A stretch of DNA of 64,000 bases from Pseudomonas fluorescens. Its GTDB lineage: Bacteria > Pseudomonadota > Gammaproteobacteria > Pseudomonadales > Pseudomonadaceae. The position numbers and the translations under genes were made by a program. The notes below the pieces were generated by a model. It searched no databases and was not told where the DNA came from. It saw only the letters and a program-made list of their open reading frames with translations. How positions within the stretch are numbered: position 1 is the stretch's first letter; every line of letters starts with the position of its first letter. This document shows, piece by piece, positions 25,614 to 34,578 of this stretch. Location: positions 240,342-304,341 of the forward strand of contig NZ_MRST01000026.1 of the NCBI RefSeq assembly GCF_001902145.1. The letters run 5' to 3'.

Positions 25614-26810
25614 ATGTCCCTGCCAAGCCTGCGTCTCAAAGCCAACGCCGATCGTCGTTTGCGCAACGGCCACCTGTGGGTCTACAGCAACGAAATCGAC
25701 GTGGCCGCCACCCCACTCCACGGCTTCCAGGCAGGCGACCAGGCTATCCTGGAAGCAGCCGGCGGCAAGACCCTGGGCATCGTGGCCATGAGCCCGAACA
25801 ACCTGATCTGCGCCCGCCTGCTGTCGCGCGACATCAAGTTGCCGCTGGACAAATCGCTGCTGGTGCACCGCCTCAACGTAGCCCTGTCCCTGCGTGATCG
25901 CCTGTTCGACAAGCCGTTCTACCGCCTGGTCTACGGTGATTCCGACCTGTTGCCGGGCCTGGTGGTCGACCGTTTCGGCGACATCCTGGTGGTACAGATC
26001 GCCTCGGCGACCATGGAAGCCCATAAAGAAGACGTGATCGCCGCGCTGACCCAAGTGCTCAAGCCCAGCGGCATCCTGTTCAAGAACGACTCCGCCGCGC
26101 GCGACGCCGAAGGCCTCAACCGCTACGTCGAAACCGTGTTCGGCCTGGTGCCGGAGTGGGTGGCGCTGGAAGAAAACGGCGTGAAATTCGAAGCCCCGGT
26201 GATCCAGGGCCAAAAGACCGGCTGGTTCTACGACCACCGCATGAACCGCGCACGCCTGGCCCCGTATGCCAAGGGCAAGCGCGTACTTGACCTGTACAGC
26301 TACATCGGCGGCTGGGGCGTGCAAGCTGCAGCCTTTGGCGCCAGTGAAGTGTTCTGCGTCGACGCTTCGGCCTTCGCCCTCGACGGCGTAGAGCGCAACG
26401 CCGCGCTGAACGGCTTTGCCGAGAAGATGACCTGCATCGAAGGCGACGTCTTTGAAGCGCTTAAAGAATTGAAAGCCAGCGAAGAACGCTTCGACGTGAT
26501 CGTCGCCGACCCACCGGCCTTCATCAAACGCAAAAAAGACATGAAAAACGGCGAAGGCGCCTACCGCCGCCTCAACGAGCAAGCCATGCGCCTGCTCAGC
26601 AAGGACGGCATCCTGGTCAGCGCCTCGTGCTCCATGCACCTGCCGGAAGACGACCTGCAAAACATCCTGCTCACCAGCGCCCGCCACCTGGACCGCAATA
26701 TCCAGATGCTGGAGCGTGGCGGCCAAGGCCCGGATCATCCGGTGCACCCGGCGATTGCCGAGACGCGGTATATCAAGAGCATTACGTGCCGGTTGTTGCC
26801 CAATAGCTGA
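25614..26810 (+). CDS. rlmI: Class I rRNA (cytosine-C5)-methyltransferase, RlmI-like
   Basis: The 398-residue protein has an N-terminal PUA RNA-binding domain (about 5-80), a linker domain and a Rossmann methyltransferase domain. VLDLYSYIGGWGVQAAAFGA is the SAM site, and VIVADPPAFIK and LVSASCSMHL hold catalytic residues (the Cys of SCS). RlmI methylates C1962 of 23S rRNA in E. coli; that specificity is inferred here. Confidence 0.9.
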   Translation: MSLPSLRLKANADRRLRNGHLWVYSNEIDVAATPLHGFQAGDQAILEAAGGKTLGIVAMSPNNLICARLLSRDIKLPLDKSLLVHRLNVALSLRDRLFDKPFYRLVYGDSDLLPGLVVDRFGDILVVQIASATMEAHKEDVIAALTQVLKPSGILFKNDSAARDAEGLNRYVETVFGLVPEWVALEENGVKFEAPVIQGQKTGWFYDHRMNRARLAPYAKGKRVLDLYSYIGGWGVQAAAFGASEVFCVDASAFALDGVERNAALNGFAEKMTCIEGDVFEALKELKASEERFDVIVADPPAFIKRKKDMKNGEGAYRRLNEQAMRLLSKDGILVSASCSMHLPEDDLQNILLTSARHLDRNIQMLERGGQGPDHPVHPAIAETRYIKSITCRLLPNS

Positions 26811-26826
26811 TTGAAACCAAATCCTC

Positions 26827-26927
26827 TGTAGGAGCGAGCTTGCTCGCGAAGAACGAACTAGCGCCACGGGCTACCTGATAGCGCTGCGTTATCGTTGACG
26901 ATCTTCGCGAGCAAGCTCGCTCCTACA
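26827..26927. repeat. Type-A REPIN (subfamily A1) upstream of the exporter gene
   Basis: Complete inverted type-A arms carry the A1 spacer. It is nearly identical to, and in the same orientation as, the copy at 28204-28304. Confidence 0.9.
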
Positions 26928-26939
26928 ATGATGGCGCAC

Positions 26940-26973
26940 ATCAATACGGGAAGGCTCCTACAGCGGTATTGAT
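26940..26973. promoter_or_regulatory. Inverted repeat upstream of the exporter gene
   Basis: ATCAATAC (26940-26947) and GTATTGAT (26966-26973) are perfect inverted 8-mers with an 18-base spacer, 60 bases before the ATG. It may be a regulator site or a leader stem-loop. Confidence 0.3.
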
Positions 26974-27033
26974 TGAATTCCATTTTTCGCAGACTAGTAT
27001 CGGTTTCTGGTTTTACTCCGGAAAACAAAAACA

Positions 27034-28194
27034 ATGTCTGGGCCCACTCTCTCCCGCTTCATCCTCATCACCTGCATTTCACTGATCAGCTTCTTCCCGA
27101 TCAATATCCTGCTTCCCTCGTTCCCTGCCCTATCTGCTCGATTCGACACGCCCAGCGCAGACATTGCGCTGTCCATCAGCCTGTTCACCCTGGTGTTTTC
27201 GATCTCGCAACTGGTCGCCGGCCCGCTGTCGGACAAATGGGGGCGCAAGGAAGTTCTGCTTGGCTGCATCACGCTATCAATCATTGGCGCCATGGGCTGC
27301 GCGATGGCCCCTGATTACCTGATGTTCCTGGTGTTTCGCACAGTGCAGGCCATGGGTTGTGGTTTCTTCGTGCTAGGCCATGCGCTGGTGGAAGACCTGT
27401 TCGAAGAGCAAGACCGTGCCCGCGTACGCCTGTATTACATGACCTTGAGTGGCTCATTCGTCGCGCTGTCACCACTGATCGGCTCCTGGCTGCAAACCAC
27501 ATTCGACTGGCAAGGCAGTTTCTATGGCTTCGCGCTGATGGCTACGGGCATGTTGATCCATGCGCTGTGCATCCTGCCCGCCAAATCCGCCAGTGCGCAT
27601 CGGGCACCGGTGTCCATCATCGGCACACTCAGGGCCGTCGCCGCCAATCGCGACTTCCTGCGTTACTGGTGGATCGCTGCGCTGGTGTTCGCCTGCTACT
27701 TCGCCTTGATCAGTGTGACACCGCTGATTTTCATGGATGCGCTGAAGCTCTCTGAGTACGAGTACGCGTTGGTGTTGATGGCGTACGGCGTTGCCTATCT
27801 GCTCGGCGGCGTAGTCGCCTTTTACCTGCAAAAGCGCATTACGCTGTCCCGGCAGATCAATATCGGCCTCGGTTTATTGCTCATCGCCGGTGTGTTGTTG
27901 ACGCTGATCGTCAGCCTGCAAGCCATTACCAGCATCACCCTGCTGATTCCGATGCTGATCAGTGCCCTGGCCGTGACCTTGGTGCGCCCGGCGGCGATTT
28001 CGGCGGCGATGTTGCTGTTTTCAAACCGCGCAGGGACGGCGGCATCAGCGGGTAACAGCATCATGTTCCTCACCGCCGCCATTAGCAGTGCTGCGCTTGC
28101 GCAAACAGGCCCCCATCTACTAATGACCATCGCTGCCAGCTTCATTGTTTTCAGCCTGTGGGGCTGGCTGACGAATGTCAGGACCAATCGCTGA
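27034..28194 (+). CDS. MFS multidrug exporter, Bcr/CflA type
   Basis: The 386-residue protein has about 12 hydrophobic segments. The N-terminal half holds the drug/proton antiporter signature near LVAGPLSDKWGRKEVLLG, and ILLPSFPAL is typical of the Bcr/CflA group. These pumps export bicyclomycin, chloramphenicol or related compounds; the substrate here is unknown. GC appears lower than in neighbouring housekeeping genes. The gene sits exactly between two near-identical REPINs, which suggests an accessory acquisition. Confidence 0.87.
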   Translation: MSGPTLSRFILITCISLISFFPINILLPSFPALSARFDTPSADIALSISLFTLVFSISQLVAGPLSDKWGRKEVLLGCITLSIIGAMGCAMAPDYLMFLVFRTVQAMGCGFFVLGHALVEDLFEEQDRARVRLYYMTLSGSFVALSPLIGSWLQTTFDWQGSFYGFALMATGMLIHALCILPAKSASAHRAPVSIIGTLRAVAANRDFLRYWWIAALVFACYFALISVTPLIFMDALKLSEYEYALVLMAYGVAYLLGGVVAFYLQKRITLSRQINIGLGLLLIAGVLLTLIVSLQAITSITLLIPMLISALAVTLVRPAAISAAMLLFSNRAGTAASAGNSIMFLTAAISSAALAQTGPHLLMTIAASFIVFSLWGWLTNVRTNR

Positions 28195-28203
28195 CACCTC
28201 ACC

Positions 28204-28304
28204 TGTAGGAGCGAGCTTGCTCGCGAAGAACGAATAGACGCCACGGGCTACCTGATAGCGCTGCGTTATCGTTGACGATCTTCGCGAGCAAGCTCGCTTC
28301 TACA
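28204..28304. repeat. Type-A REPIN (A1) between the exporter and RAYT genes
   Basis: It has the same arms and spacer as 26827-26927 apart from a few spacer changes and one change in the right arm (GCTTCTACA). It lies 12 bases beyond the RAYT stop codon. Confidence 0.9.
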
Positions 28305-28316
28305 GGGGAAGGTGCC

Positions 28317-28775
28317 TTATAGCCAGATGGCGTCCCATAGTGGGTATTGGCCAATGTGCTCGACCAAGCCTGCGCGCAAGGGGTTTGCGACGATGTAGCG
28401 AGCCACTGCCTTCAAGTCTTCTTCACGGCGCAACGCCCGGTCGAAATAGCCTTTTTGCCAAAGCACTCCGAAGGACTGTCTTTCCTTATTGACTGCACGG
28501 GCACTTCGCGATTTGGTGATACGCATCAGTCTAGGCAAATCGCCGTTATGCAATTGCACCAGCCAATGGAAATGGTCTGGCATGACCACCCAGGCCAGTG
28601 ACGTCGCCTCACCGCCCTCCTGAGCTTTCCTGAACTCACTAACAAGCAAGCGCCCCGTGCGCCAGTCCTGAAAAATGGGCTGCCGCTGATGGGTAACCGC
28701 AGTGATCAGGTAAATACGACCCGACTCCGAATAGCGCCCTTTACGCAGTCGATGAGCATTTTGCTGGGTGGACAT
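28317..28775 (-). CDS. REP-associated tyrosine transposase (RAYT, TnpA-REP)
   Basis: The 152-residue protein is of the Y1 HUH type. The metal-binding HUH motif is MPDHFHWLVQL (His68, His70), and the candidate nucleophile is Tyr110 in WQKGYFDRALR. The ending YPLWDAIWL is typical of RAYTs. These are domesticated single-copy relatives of IS200/IS605 transposases that bind and cleave REP sequences bearing a GTAG tetranucleotide. REPINs with GTAG flank it on both sides (28204 and 28869), a complete REPtron-like arrangement. It appears intact. Confidence 0.92.
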   Translation of the reverse strand: MSTQQNAHRLRKGRYSESGRIYLITAVTHQRQPIFQDWRTGRLLVSEFRKAQEGGEATSLAWVVMPDHFHWLVQLHNGDLPRLMRITKSRSARAVNKERQSFGVLWQKGYFDRALRREEDLKAVARYIVANPLRAGLVEHIGQYPLWDAIWL

Positions 28776-28868
28776 TCCTTCGTCCTCTTCTGTGATTGGA
28801 AGAGAAACGGTAGGAGCTGAAGCACCAACTAGCGTTTAAACAATTGTTCTGGATATGTCTCCCTCTTC

Positions 28869-28969
28869 TGTAGGAGCGAGCTCGCTCGCGAAAAACCCAC
28901 AGACGACACGGGCTCCCTGATAGCACTGCGTCATCGTTGACGATTTTCGCGAGCAAGCTCGCTCCTACA
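28869..28969. repeat. Type-A REPIN (A1) upstream of the RAYT gene
   Basis: Type-A arms, with one change in the left arm (GAGCTCGCTCG), surround a divergent A1 spacer. The rest of the 28776-29163 gap holds the RAYT 5' region and about 190 bases of ilvD leader in which I see no other gene. Confidence 0.88.
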
Positions 28970-29163
28970 AGAAGTCGGTGTAGAATCGGCCCTATTCATC
29001 GCCAGTCATCCCCCGGCGGGTTTATGAGCTCGAGGCCCAAGCATGCGGCGATCCCGCGATGCGAGTGGCAACTTCCGGACACACGGCCATTTTCTGAGTG
29101 TTCCAGTCGTCAATTAGAAGCTCACTCCCCTTTAGTACTTGATTAGCCGCCCGGAGTGCTCCA

Positions 29164-31005
29164 ATGCCTGATTACCGCTCGAAAACATCCACCCACGGCC
29201 GCAATATGGCCGGTGCGCGCGCGCTGTGGCGTGCCACGGGGATGAAAGATGACGACTTCAAGAAGCCGATCATCGCGATTGCCAACTCCTTTACCCAGTT
29301 CGTACCCGGCCACGTCCACCTCAAGGACCTGGGCCAACTGGTCGCCCGCGAGATCGAACGCGCCGGTGGAGTGGCCAAGGAATTCAACACCATCGCCGTG
29401 GACGACGGCATCGCCATGGGCCATGACGGCATGCTGTATTCCCTGCCGAGCCGCGAGATCATCGCCGACTCCGTGGAGTACATGGTCAACGCCCACTGCG
29501 CCGACGCCATCGTGTGCATTTCCAACTGCGACAAGATCACCCCTGGCATGTTGATGGCTGCCTTGCGCCTGAACATCCCGGTGATCTTCGTCTCCGGTGG
29601 CCCGATGGAAGCCGGCAAGACCAAGCTCGCTTCCCACGGCCTCGACCTGGTTGACGCCATGGTGATCGCCGCCGACTCCAGCGCTTCTGACGAGAAGGTC
29701 GCGGAATACGAGCGCAGCGCCTGCCCGACCTGCGGTTCGTGCTCCGGCATGTTCACCGCCAACTCGATGAACTGCCTGGTGGAAGCCCTGGGCCTGGCGC
29801 TGCCGGGCAACGGCTCGACACTGGCCACCCACAGCGACCGCGAGCAGTTGTTCCTGCAGGCCGGCCGTACCATCGTCGAGCTGTGCAAGCGTTACTACGG
29901 CGAGAACGATGAGTCGGTGTTGCCGCGCAATATCGCCAACTTCAAGGCGTTCGAGAACGCCATGACCCTGGACATCGCCATGGGCGGTTCCACCAACACC
30001 ATCCTGCATTTGCTGGCTGCCGCCCAGGAAGCCGAGATCGACTTCGACCTGCGCGACATCGACCGCCTGTCCCGCCATGTGCCGCAACTGTGCAAAGTCG
30101 CGCCGAATATCCAGAAGTACCACATGGAAGACGTGCACCGCGCCGGCGGGATCTTTTCGATCCTGGGCTCCCTGGCCCGTGGCGGCCTGCTGCACACCGA
30201 CCTGCCGACCGTGCACAGCAAGTCCATCGCCGAAGGCATCGCCAAGTGGGACATCACCCAGACTGACGACGAAGCCGTGCACACCTTCTTCAAGGCCGGC
30301 CCGGCCGGTATCCCGACCCAGACTGCCTTCAGCCAGTCGACCCGTTGGGACACCCTGGACGACGACCGTGAAAACGGCTGCATCCGCAGTGTTGAGCACG
30401 CTTACTCGCAAGAAGGCGGCCTGGCCGTGCTGTACGGCAACATCGCCCTCGACGGCTGTGTGGTCAAGACTGCCGGTGTGGATGAATCCATCCACGTCTT
30501 CGAAGGCCGCGCCAAGATCTACGAAAGCCAGGACAGTTCGGTACGCGGCATCCTCGCTGACGAAGTCAAGGAAGGCGACATCGTGATCATCCGCTACGAA
30601 GGCCCCAAAGGCGGCCCGGGTATGCAGGAGATGCTTTACCCCACGTCCTACCTGAAATCCAAAGGCCTGGGCAAAGCCTGTGCCCTGCTGACCGATGGCC
30701 GCTTCTCCGGCGGCACGTCGGGCTTGTCCATCGGCCACGCTTCGCCGGAAGCTGCTGCCGGCGGCGCGATTGGCCTGGTGCAGGATGGCGACAAGGTGCT
30801 GATCGACATTCCGAACCGCTCGATCAACCTGTTGATCAGCGATGAAGAACTGGCAGCACGCCGGGTTGAGCAGGACAAGAAAGGCTGGAAGCCGGTTGAA
30901 AAGCGGCCGCGTAAAGTCACTACCGCGTTGAAGGCCTACGCGCTGTTGGCCACCAGCGCCGACAAAGGTGCGGTACGCAACAAAGCCATGCTCGACGGCC
31001 TGTAA
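29164..31005 (+). CDS. ilvD: Dihydroxy-acid dehydratase IlvD
   Basis: It dehydrates 2,3-dihydroxy-isovalerate and -methylvalerate in valine and isoleucine synthesis. The 613-residue length fits the [4Fe-4S] enzyme. Cluster cysteines lie in ISNCDKITPGM and ACPTCGSCSGMFTANSMN, and GRFSGGTSGLSIGHASPEAA is the C-terminal family block. A GGAG precedes the ATG by 8 bases. Threonine deaminase for the same pathway is at 53374. Confidence 0.98.
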   Translation: MPDYRSKTSTHGRNMAGARALWRATGMKDDDFKKPIIAIANSFTQFVPGHVHLKDLGQLVAREIERAGGVAKEFNTIAVDDGIAMGHDGMLYSLPSREIIADSVEYMVNAHCADAIVCISNCDKITPGMLMAALRLNIPVIFVSGGPMEAGKTKLASHGLDLVDAMVIAADSSASDEKVAEYERSACPTCGSCSGMFTANSMNCLVEALGLALPGNGSTLATHSDREQLFLQAGRTIVELCKRYYGENDESVLPRNIANFKAFENAMTLDIAMGGSTNTILHLLAAAQEAEIDFDLRDIDRLSRHVPQLCKVAPNIQKYHMEDVHRAGGIFSILGSLARGGLLHTDLPTVHSKSIAEGIAKWDITQTDDEAVHTFFKAGPAGIPTQTAFSQSTRWDTLDDDRENGCIRSVEHAYSQEGGLAVLYGNIALDGCVVKTAGVDESIHVFEGRAKIYESQDSSVRGILADEVKEGDIVIIRYEGPKGGPGMQEMLYPTSYLKSKGLGKACALLTDGRFSGGTSGLSIGHASPEAAAGGAIGLVQDGDKVLIDIPNRSINLLISDEELAARRVEQDKKGWKPVEKRPRKVTTALKAYALLATSADKGAVRNKAMLDGL

Positions 31006-31015
31006 GCCCCGCGCA

Positions 31016-31049
31016 TAAAAATGCCCCGCCAGGTGCGGGGCATTTTTTT
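31016..31049 (+). terminator. Rho-independent terminator of ilvD
   Basis: AAAATGCCCCGC and GCGGGGCATTTT form a stem around CAGGT, followed by a T-run, just after the ilvD stop codon. Confidence 0.93.
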
Positions 31050-31084
31050 GCCCGCAGAAAACCTCCACAACACCGACGATCAAC

Positions 31085-31168
31085 TGTGGGAGCTGGCTTG
31101 CCTGCGATGGCATCGACGCGAATCAGGTACACCGTGGTGTCTGCATCGCAGGCAAGCCAGCTCCCACA
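31085..31168. repeat. Type-B REPIN
   Basis: Inverted TGTGGGAGCTGGCTTGCCTG arms enclose a short spacer with GGTACACCGTGGTGTC. It lies between the convergent ilvD and phosphatase genes. Confidence 0.88.
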
Positions 31169-31189
31169 TTTACCGGCGTAGCCGCGTGG

Positions 31190-32251
31190 TCACTGGATCT
31201 GTTCGGGCTTGACGATCACCCAGTTCTTGTCCGCCGTCACCGGCAACCCTTCCTTGGCTTGCGCCGCCGCGTGCGTGGCGATCATGCCGTTGAGTTGGGT
31301 CATGTATTTATCTTTGCGGTTGATCCACAAGTGGATGCCGCCCTTGGCCACGTCCACATCGTGGAACAGCATGTAGCCGTCGCTGGTCGGTGTGTCACCG
31401 CCGACGATCACTGGTTTTTTCCACTCGTCGATGTAGGTGAGGATCGCCGCGTGCTTGCCGGCCATCCAGGTGGCCGGGGTCCACAGGTAGGGGGTCAGTT
31501 CCAGGCCGAGGTTGGCTTTTTCATCGTACTTGCCGGCGGCAATCTGTTTACGCGCGGTGGTCAGCTCGCCGGTCTTGCGGTCCTTGAGCAGCAGGCTCAC
31601 GCCGATGACGTTTTCAGGTTTGACGTTGTAGCCGTACTTCGGATCGGCGGCGACCATGCGCACCAGCTCCTCGGAAGCGGCCGTCATCACATACACGTCG
31701 ATGCCGTTTTCCATCAGTTTGTTGTACAGCTCGGCCTGGCCGGTGAAGACTTTTGGCGGCTGCACCTCGGATTTCTTCACCGCGTCGCCTTCAAAATAAC
31801 TGACCGGCACCGGCTTGCCTGAGGCCATCAGCTCATCCACCTGGACCTTGAGCTCTTTGAGGGTGAAGCCAGAAAACACTTGGGCCACCCACGGGTAGCA
31901 GACCATGTCATCGACTTCGCAAAGGCGATAGTAGTAACTGAACAGGCTCTCTTTATGCTCGGCGGTGTCTTTGAACGGCATCAACTTGAGCGACGGGTCG
32001 AGGCTGTCGCGGGTGATCAGACCCTTGTTTTCCATGAACGGCAGCAAGGATTCTTCGAGGTCGTAGCGGTAGCTGGTGTTGTCCATGTCGAACACCGCGT
32101 AGTTACCCTTGTTGGCGTTGGCGGCAATCATTTCGTTGAGTTGTTTGGCGGCGGGTGCCGGCCAGTGTTTCAACTCGGTGGCGGCAAACGCCTGGCTGGC
32201 GAGCCCGAGGCAAAAGGCGGCGGATACCAATAGTTTCGGCGCGAGCTTCAT
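31190..32251 (-). CDS. pchP: Phosphorylcholine phosphatase, HAD superfamily
   Basis: The 353-residue protein has a signal peptide with likely cleavage after AFA (residue 23), predicting a periplasmic enzyme. HAD motif I is DMDNT (residues 55-59), motif II is MTAASEE and motif IV is GGDTPTSDGY. These match the phosphorylcholine phosphatase described in P. aeruginosa, which releases choline from phosphorylcholine. The ATG at 32251 has an AGGGAG upstream. No other choline genes are in the window. Confidence 0.85.
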   Translation of the reverse strand: MKLAPKLLVSAAFCLGLASQAFAATELKHWPAPAAKQLNEMIAANANKGNYAVFDMDNTSYRYDLEESLLPFMENKGLITRDSLDPSLKLMPFKDTAEHKESLFSYYYRLCEVDDMVCYPWVAQVFSGFTLKELKVQVDELMASGKPVPVSYFEGDAVKKSEVQPPKVFTGQAELYNKLMENGIDVYVMTAASEELVRMVAADPKYGYNVKPENVIGVSLLLKDRKTGELTTARKQIAAGKYDEKANLGLELTPYLWTPATWMAGKHAAILTYIDEWKKPVIVGGDTPTSDGYMLFHDVDVAKGGIHLWINRKDKYMTQLNGMIATHAAAQAKEGLPVTADKNWVIVKPEQIQ

Positions 32252-32493
32252 AGGCGTTGTCTCCCTCAAGTGAAAGACATCGACGCTAACAAATCCGTAT
32301 GACAGTTATCGCCCGAGCGCGACCAAGGACGTCGTGATCACGCCACGGGCATACGCCTGGGCGTCAAACGCTTATTCCAAAAACGACAGCCGCCATTCCA
32401 TATCGGTATTAAATCAATATATTTCAAGCTGTTAGGCTTCCCGGTTCGCAATCGCAGGCTCACGCGATTGGCTGCCTACTCAACGGAGCTTCA

Positions 32494-33885
32494 ATGAATC
32501 TGCCCCTGATTCTCAATTTATTGGTGTTCGTGGCCCTGTTGCTGGGCCTGGCACAAACCCGCCGTACCAACTGGAGCCTCGCCAAGAAGGTGCTGTTCGC
32601 CCTGGTGCTTGGCGTGCTGTTCGGTACGGCGTTGCATACGATCTACGGCGACGGCAACCCGGTGCTCAAAGCTTCGATCGGCTGGTTTGACCTGGTCGGC
32701 AACGGCTATGTGCAGCTGCTGCAAATGATCGTGATCCCGCTGGTGTTCGCTTCGATCCTCAGTGCCGTGGCGCGCCTGCACAACGCCTCGTCCCTGGGCA
32801 AGATCAGCTTCCTGACCATCGGCACGCTGCTGTTCACCACGGCCATCGCGGCCCTGATCGGTATCGGCCTGACCAACCTGTTCGGCCTCACCGCCGAAGG
32901 CCTGGTGGCCGGCACCCAGGAAATGGCGCGCCTGCAAGTGATCCAGAGTGATTACGCAGGCAAGGTCGCCGACCTGAATATCCCGCAGTTGCTGCTGTCG
33001 TTCGTACCGGCCAACCCGTTCGCCGACCTGGCCCGGGCCAAGCCGACGTCGATCATCAGCGTGGTGATTTTCGCCGCGTTCCTTGGGGTTGCCGCGCTGC
33101 AACTGCTCAAGGACGACGTGGAAAAAGGCCAGAAAGTCCTCAACGCCATCGACACCCTGCAAGCCTGGGTGATGCGCCTGGTACGCCTGGTGATGAAGCT
33201 GACCCCCTACGGTGTGCTGGCGCTGATGACCAAAGTGGTCGCCGGTTCCAACCTGCAAGACATCATCAAGCTCGGCAGTTTCGTGGTGGTGTCGTACCTG
33301 GCCCTGGGCCTGATGTTCGTGGTGCACGGCCTGCTGCTGTCCCTGGCCGGGATAAACCCGCTGCGCTTCTTCCGCAAGGTGTGGCCGGTGCTGACCTTCG
33401 CCTTTACCAGCCGCTCCAGCGCTGCAAGCATCCCGCTGAGCATTGAAGCGCAGACCCGTCGCCTGGGCATCCCGCAATCCATCGCCGGTTTCGCCGCCTC
33501 GTTTGGCGCGACCATCGGCCAGAACGGTTGTGCCGGTCTTTACCCTGCGATGTTGGCGGTGATGGTCGCACCGACCGTGGGCATCAACCCGCTGGACCCG
33601 CTGTGGATCGCGACCCTGGTGGCGATCGTGACCTTGAGTTCGGCGGGCGTTGCCGGCGTCGGCGGCGGTGCGACCTTTGCCGCGCTGATCGTGCTGCCGG
33701 CCATGGGTTTGCCGGTGTCACTGGTGGCGCTGTTGATTTCCGTGGAACCGCTGATCGACATGGGCCGCACGGCGTTGAACGTGAATGGTTCGATGACGGC
33801 GGGGGCGATTACCAGCCAGATCATGGGGCAGACGGATAAGGCCTTGCTGGATGCCGATGAGCATGCCGAGTTAGCGCAGGTCTGA
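32494..33885 (+). CDS. tcyP: L-cystine transporter, TcyP/YdjN type
   Basis: The 463-residue protein belongs to the sodium/proton:dicarboxylate symporter family, with 8-10 hydrophobic segments. QMIVIPLVFASILSAVARL, the Ser-rich TSRSSAASIPLSIEAQ hairpin and the VGGGATFAALIVLPAMGLP region are characteristic. The overall form matches the TcyP/YdjN cystine branch more than DctA or GltP. Cystine specificity is inferred. Confidence 0.83.
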   Translation: MNLPLILNLLVFVALLLGLAQTRRTNWSLAKKVLFALVLGVLFGTALHTIYGDGNPVLKASIGWFDLVGNGYVQLLQMIVIPLVFASILSAVARLHNASSLGKISFLTIGTLLFTTAIAALIGIGLTNLFGLTAEGLVAGTQEMARLQVIQSDYAGKVADLNIPQLLLSFVPANPFADLARAKPTSIISVVIFAAFLGVAALQLLKDDVEKGQKVLNAIDTLQAWVMRLVRLVMKLTPYGVLALMTKVVAGSNLQDIIKLGSFVVVSYLALGLMFVVHGLLLSLAGINPLRFFRKVWPVLTFAFTSRSSAASIPLSIEAQTRRLGIPQSIAGFAASFGATIGQNGCAGLYPAMLAVMVAPTVGINPLDPLWIATLVAIVTLSSAGVAGVGGGATFAALIVLPAMGLPVSLVALLISVEPLIDMGRTALNVNGSMTAGAITSQIMGQTDKALLDADEHAELAQV

Positions 33886-33896
33886 AGCCAATCAAC

Positions 33897-33996
33897 TGTA
33901 GGAGCGAGCTTGCTCGCGAAAAACGTGAACAATGACGCGTGGACCCTGGATAAACGCGGCGCCCTCAGGTTTTTCGCGAGCAAGCTCGCTCCTACA
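33897..33996. repeat. Type-A REPIN (A2, inverted orientation)
   Basis: Type-A arms enclose a spacer that is the reverse complement of those at 25444 and 49127. It separates the convergent transporter gene and folA; the folA stop codon abuts it. Confidence 0.88.
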
Positions 33997-34509
33997 TTAG
34001 TTGCGCTCCCACACCTCGAAGTTGTAGGCCGGCTTATCACCTTCAGCCGGATTCTCGACATTCGACACCAGCTTCCACTGGTTCCCATCAAACTGCGGAA
34101 ACCACGCATCCCCTTCCGGGCTCAGCGCCACGCGGGTCAGGTACAAGCGATCGGCCTGTTCCAGCCCCTGCGCATACAACTGCGCGCCGCCGATCAGCAT
34201 CAACTCGTCCACGCCCTGCGCCTTGGCCCACTCCTCAGCGCGCTCTACCGCCGCGTCCAGTGACGGAAAAACTTGCGCACCTTCCAGTACAAGATCGGTC
34301 TGACGGCTGACCACCAGGTTCAAGCGCCCCGGCAGCGGTCGGCCCAGGGAATCCCAGGTCTTGCGTCCCATGATGATCGGCTTGCCAAGGGTGGTGGCCT
34401 TGAAATATTTGAAATCCCCCGGCAAATGCCAGGGCATGCTGTTGTCGACGCCGATCACACGGTTTTCACCGAGGGCTGCGATCAGGCTTAAAGGGAGAGT
34501 TTTTTTCAT
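33997..34509 (-). CDS. folA: Dihydrofolate reductase FolA
   Basis: It reduces dihydrofolate to tetrahydrofolate with NADPH and is the target of trimethoprim. The 170 residues start LSLIAALGENRVIGVDNSMPWHLPGD, with the catalytic acid in this block. IMGRKTWDSLGRPLPGR and LMLIGGAQLYAQGL are cofactor-site motifs. The partner thyA lies about 12 kb away. Confidence 0.97.
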   Translation of the reverse strand: MKKTLPLSLIAALGENRVIGVDNSMPWHLPGDFKYFKATTLGKPIIMGRKTWDSLGRPLPGRLNLVVSRQTDLVLEGAQVFPSLDAAVERAEEWAKAQGVDELMLIGGAQLYAQGLEQADRLYLTRVALSPEGDAWFPQFDGNQWKLVSNVENPAEGDKPAYNFEVWERN

Positions 34510-34578
34510 GGCGACGAGAATACCAGAGCGGCGAGCCAGCGGTTATGCTCCAACCTCATCGACACGACAGGACGGCGC

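Noticed and set aside
29143..31113. A long open frame antisense to ilvD
   Set aside because: It lacks any domain and covers the intact ilvD gene and its terminator; it results from codon bias.
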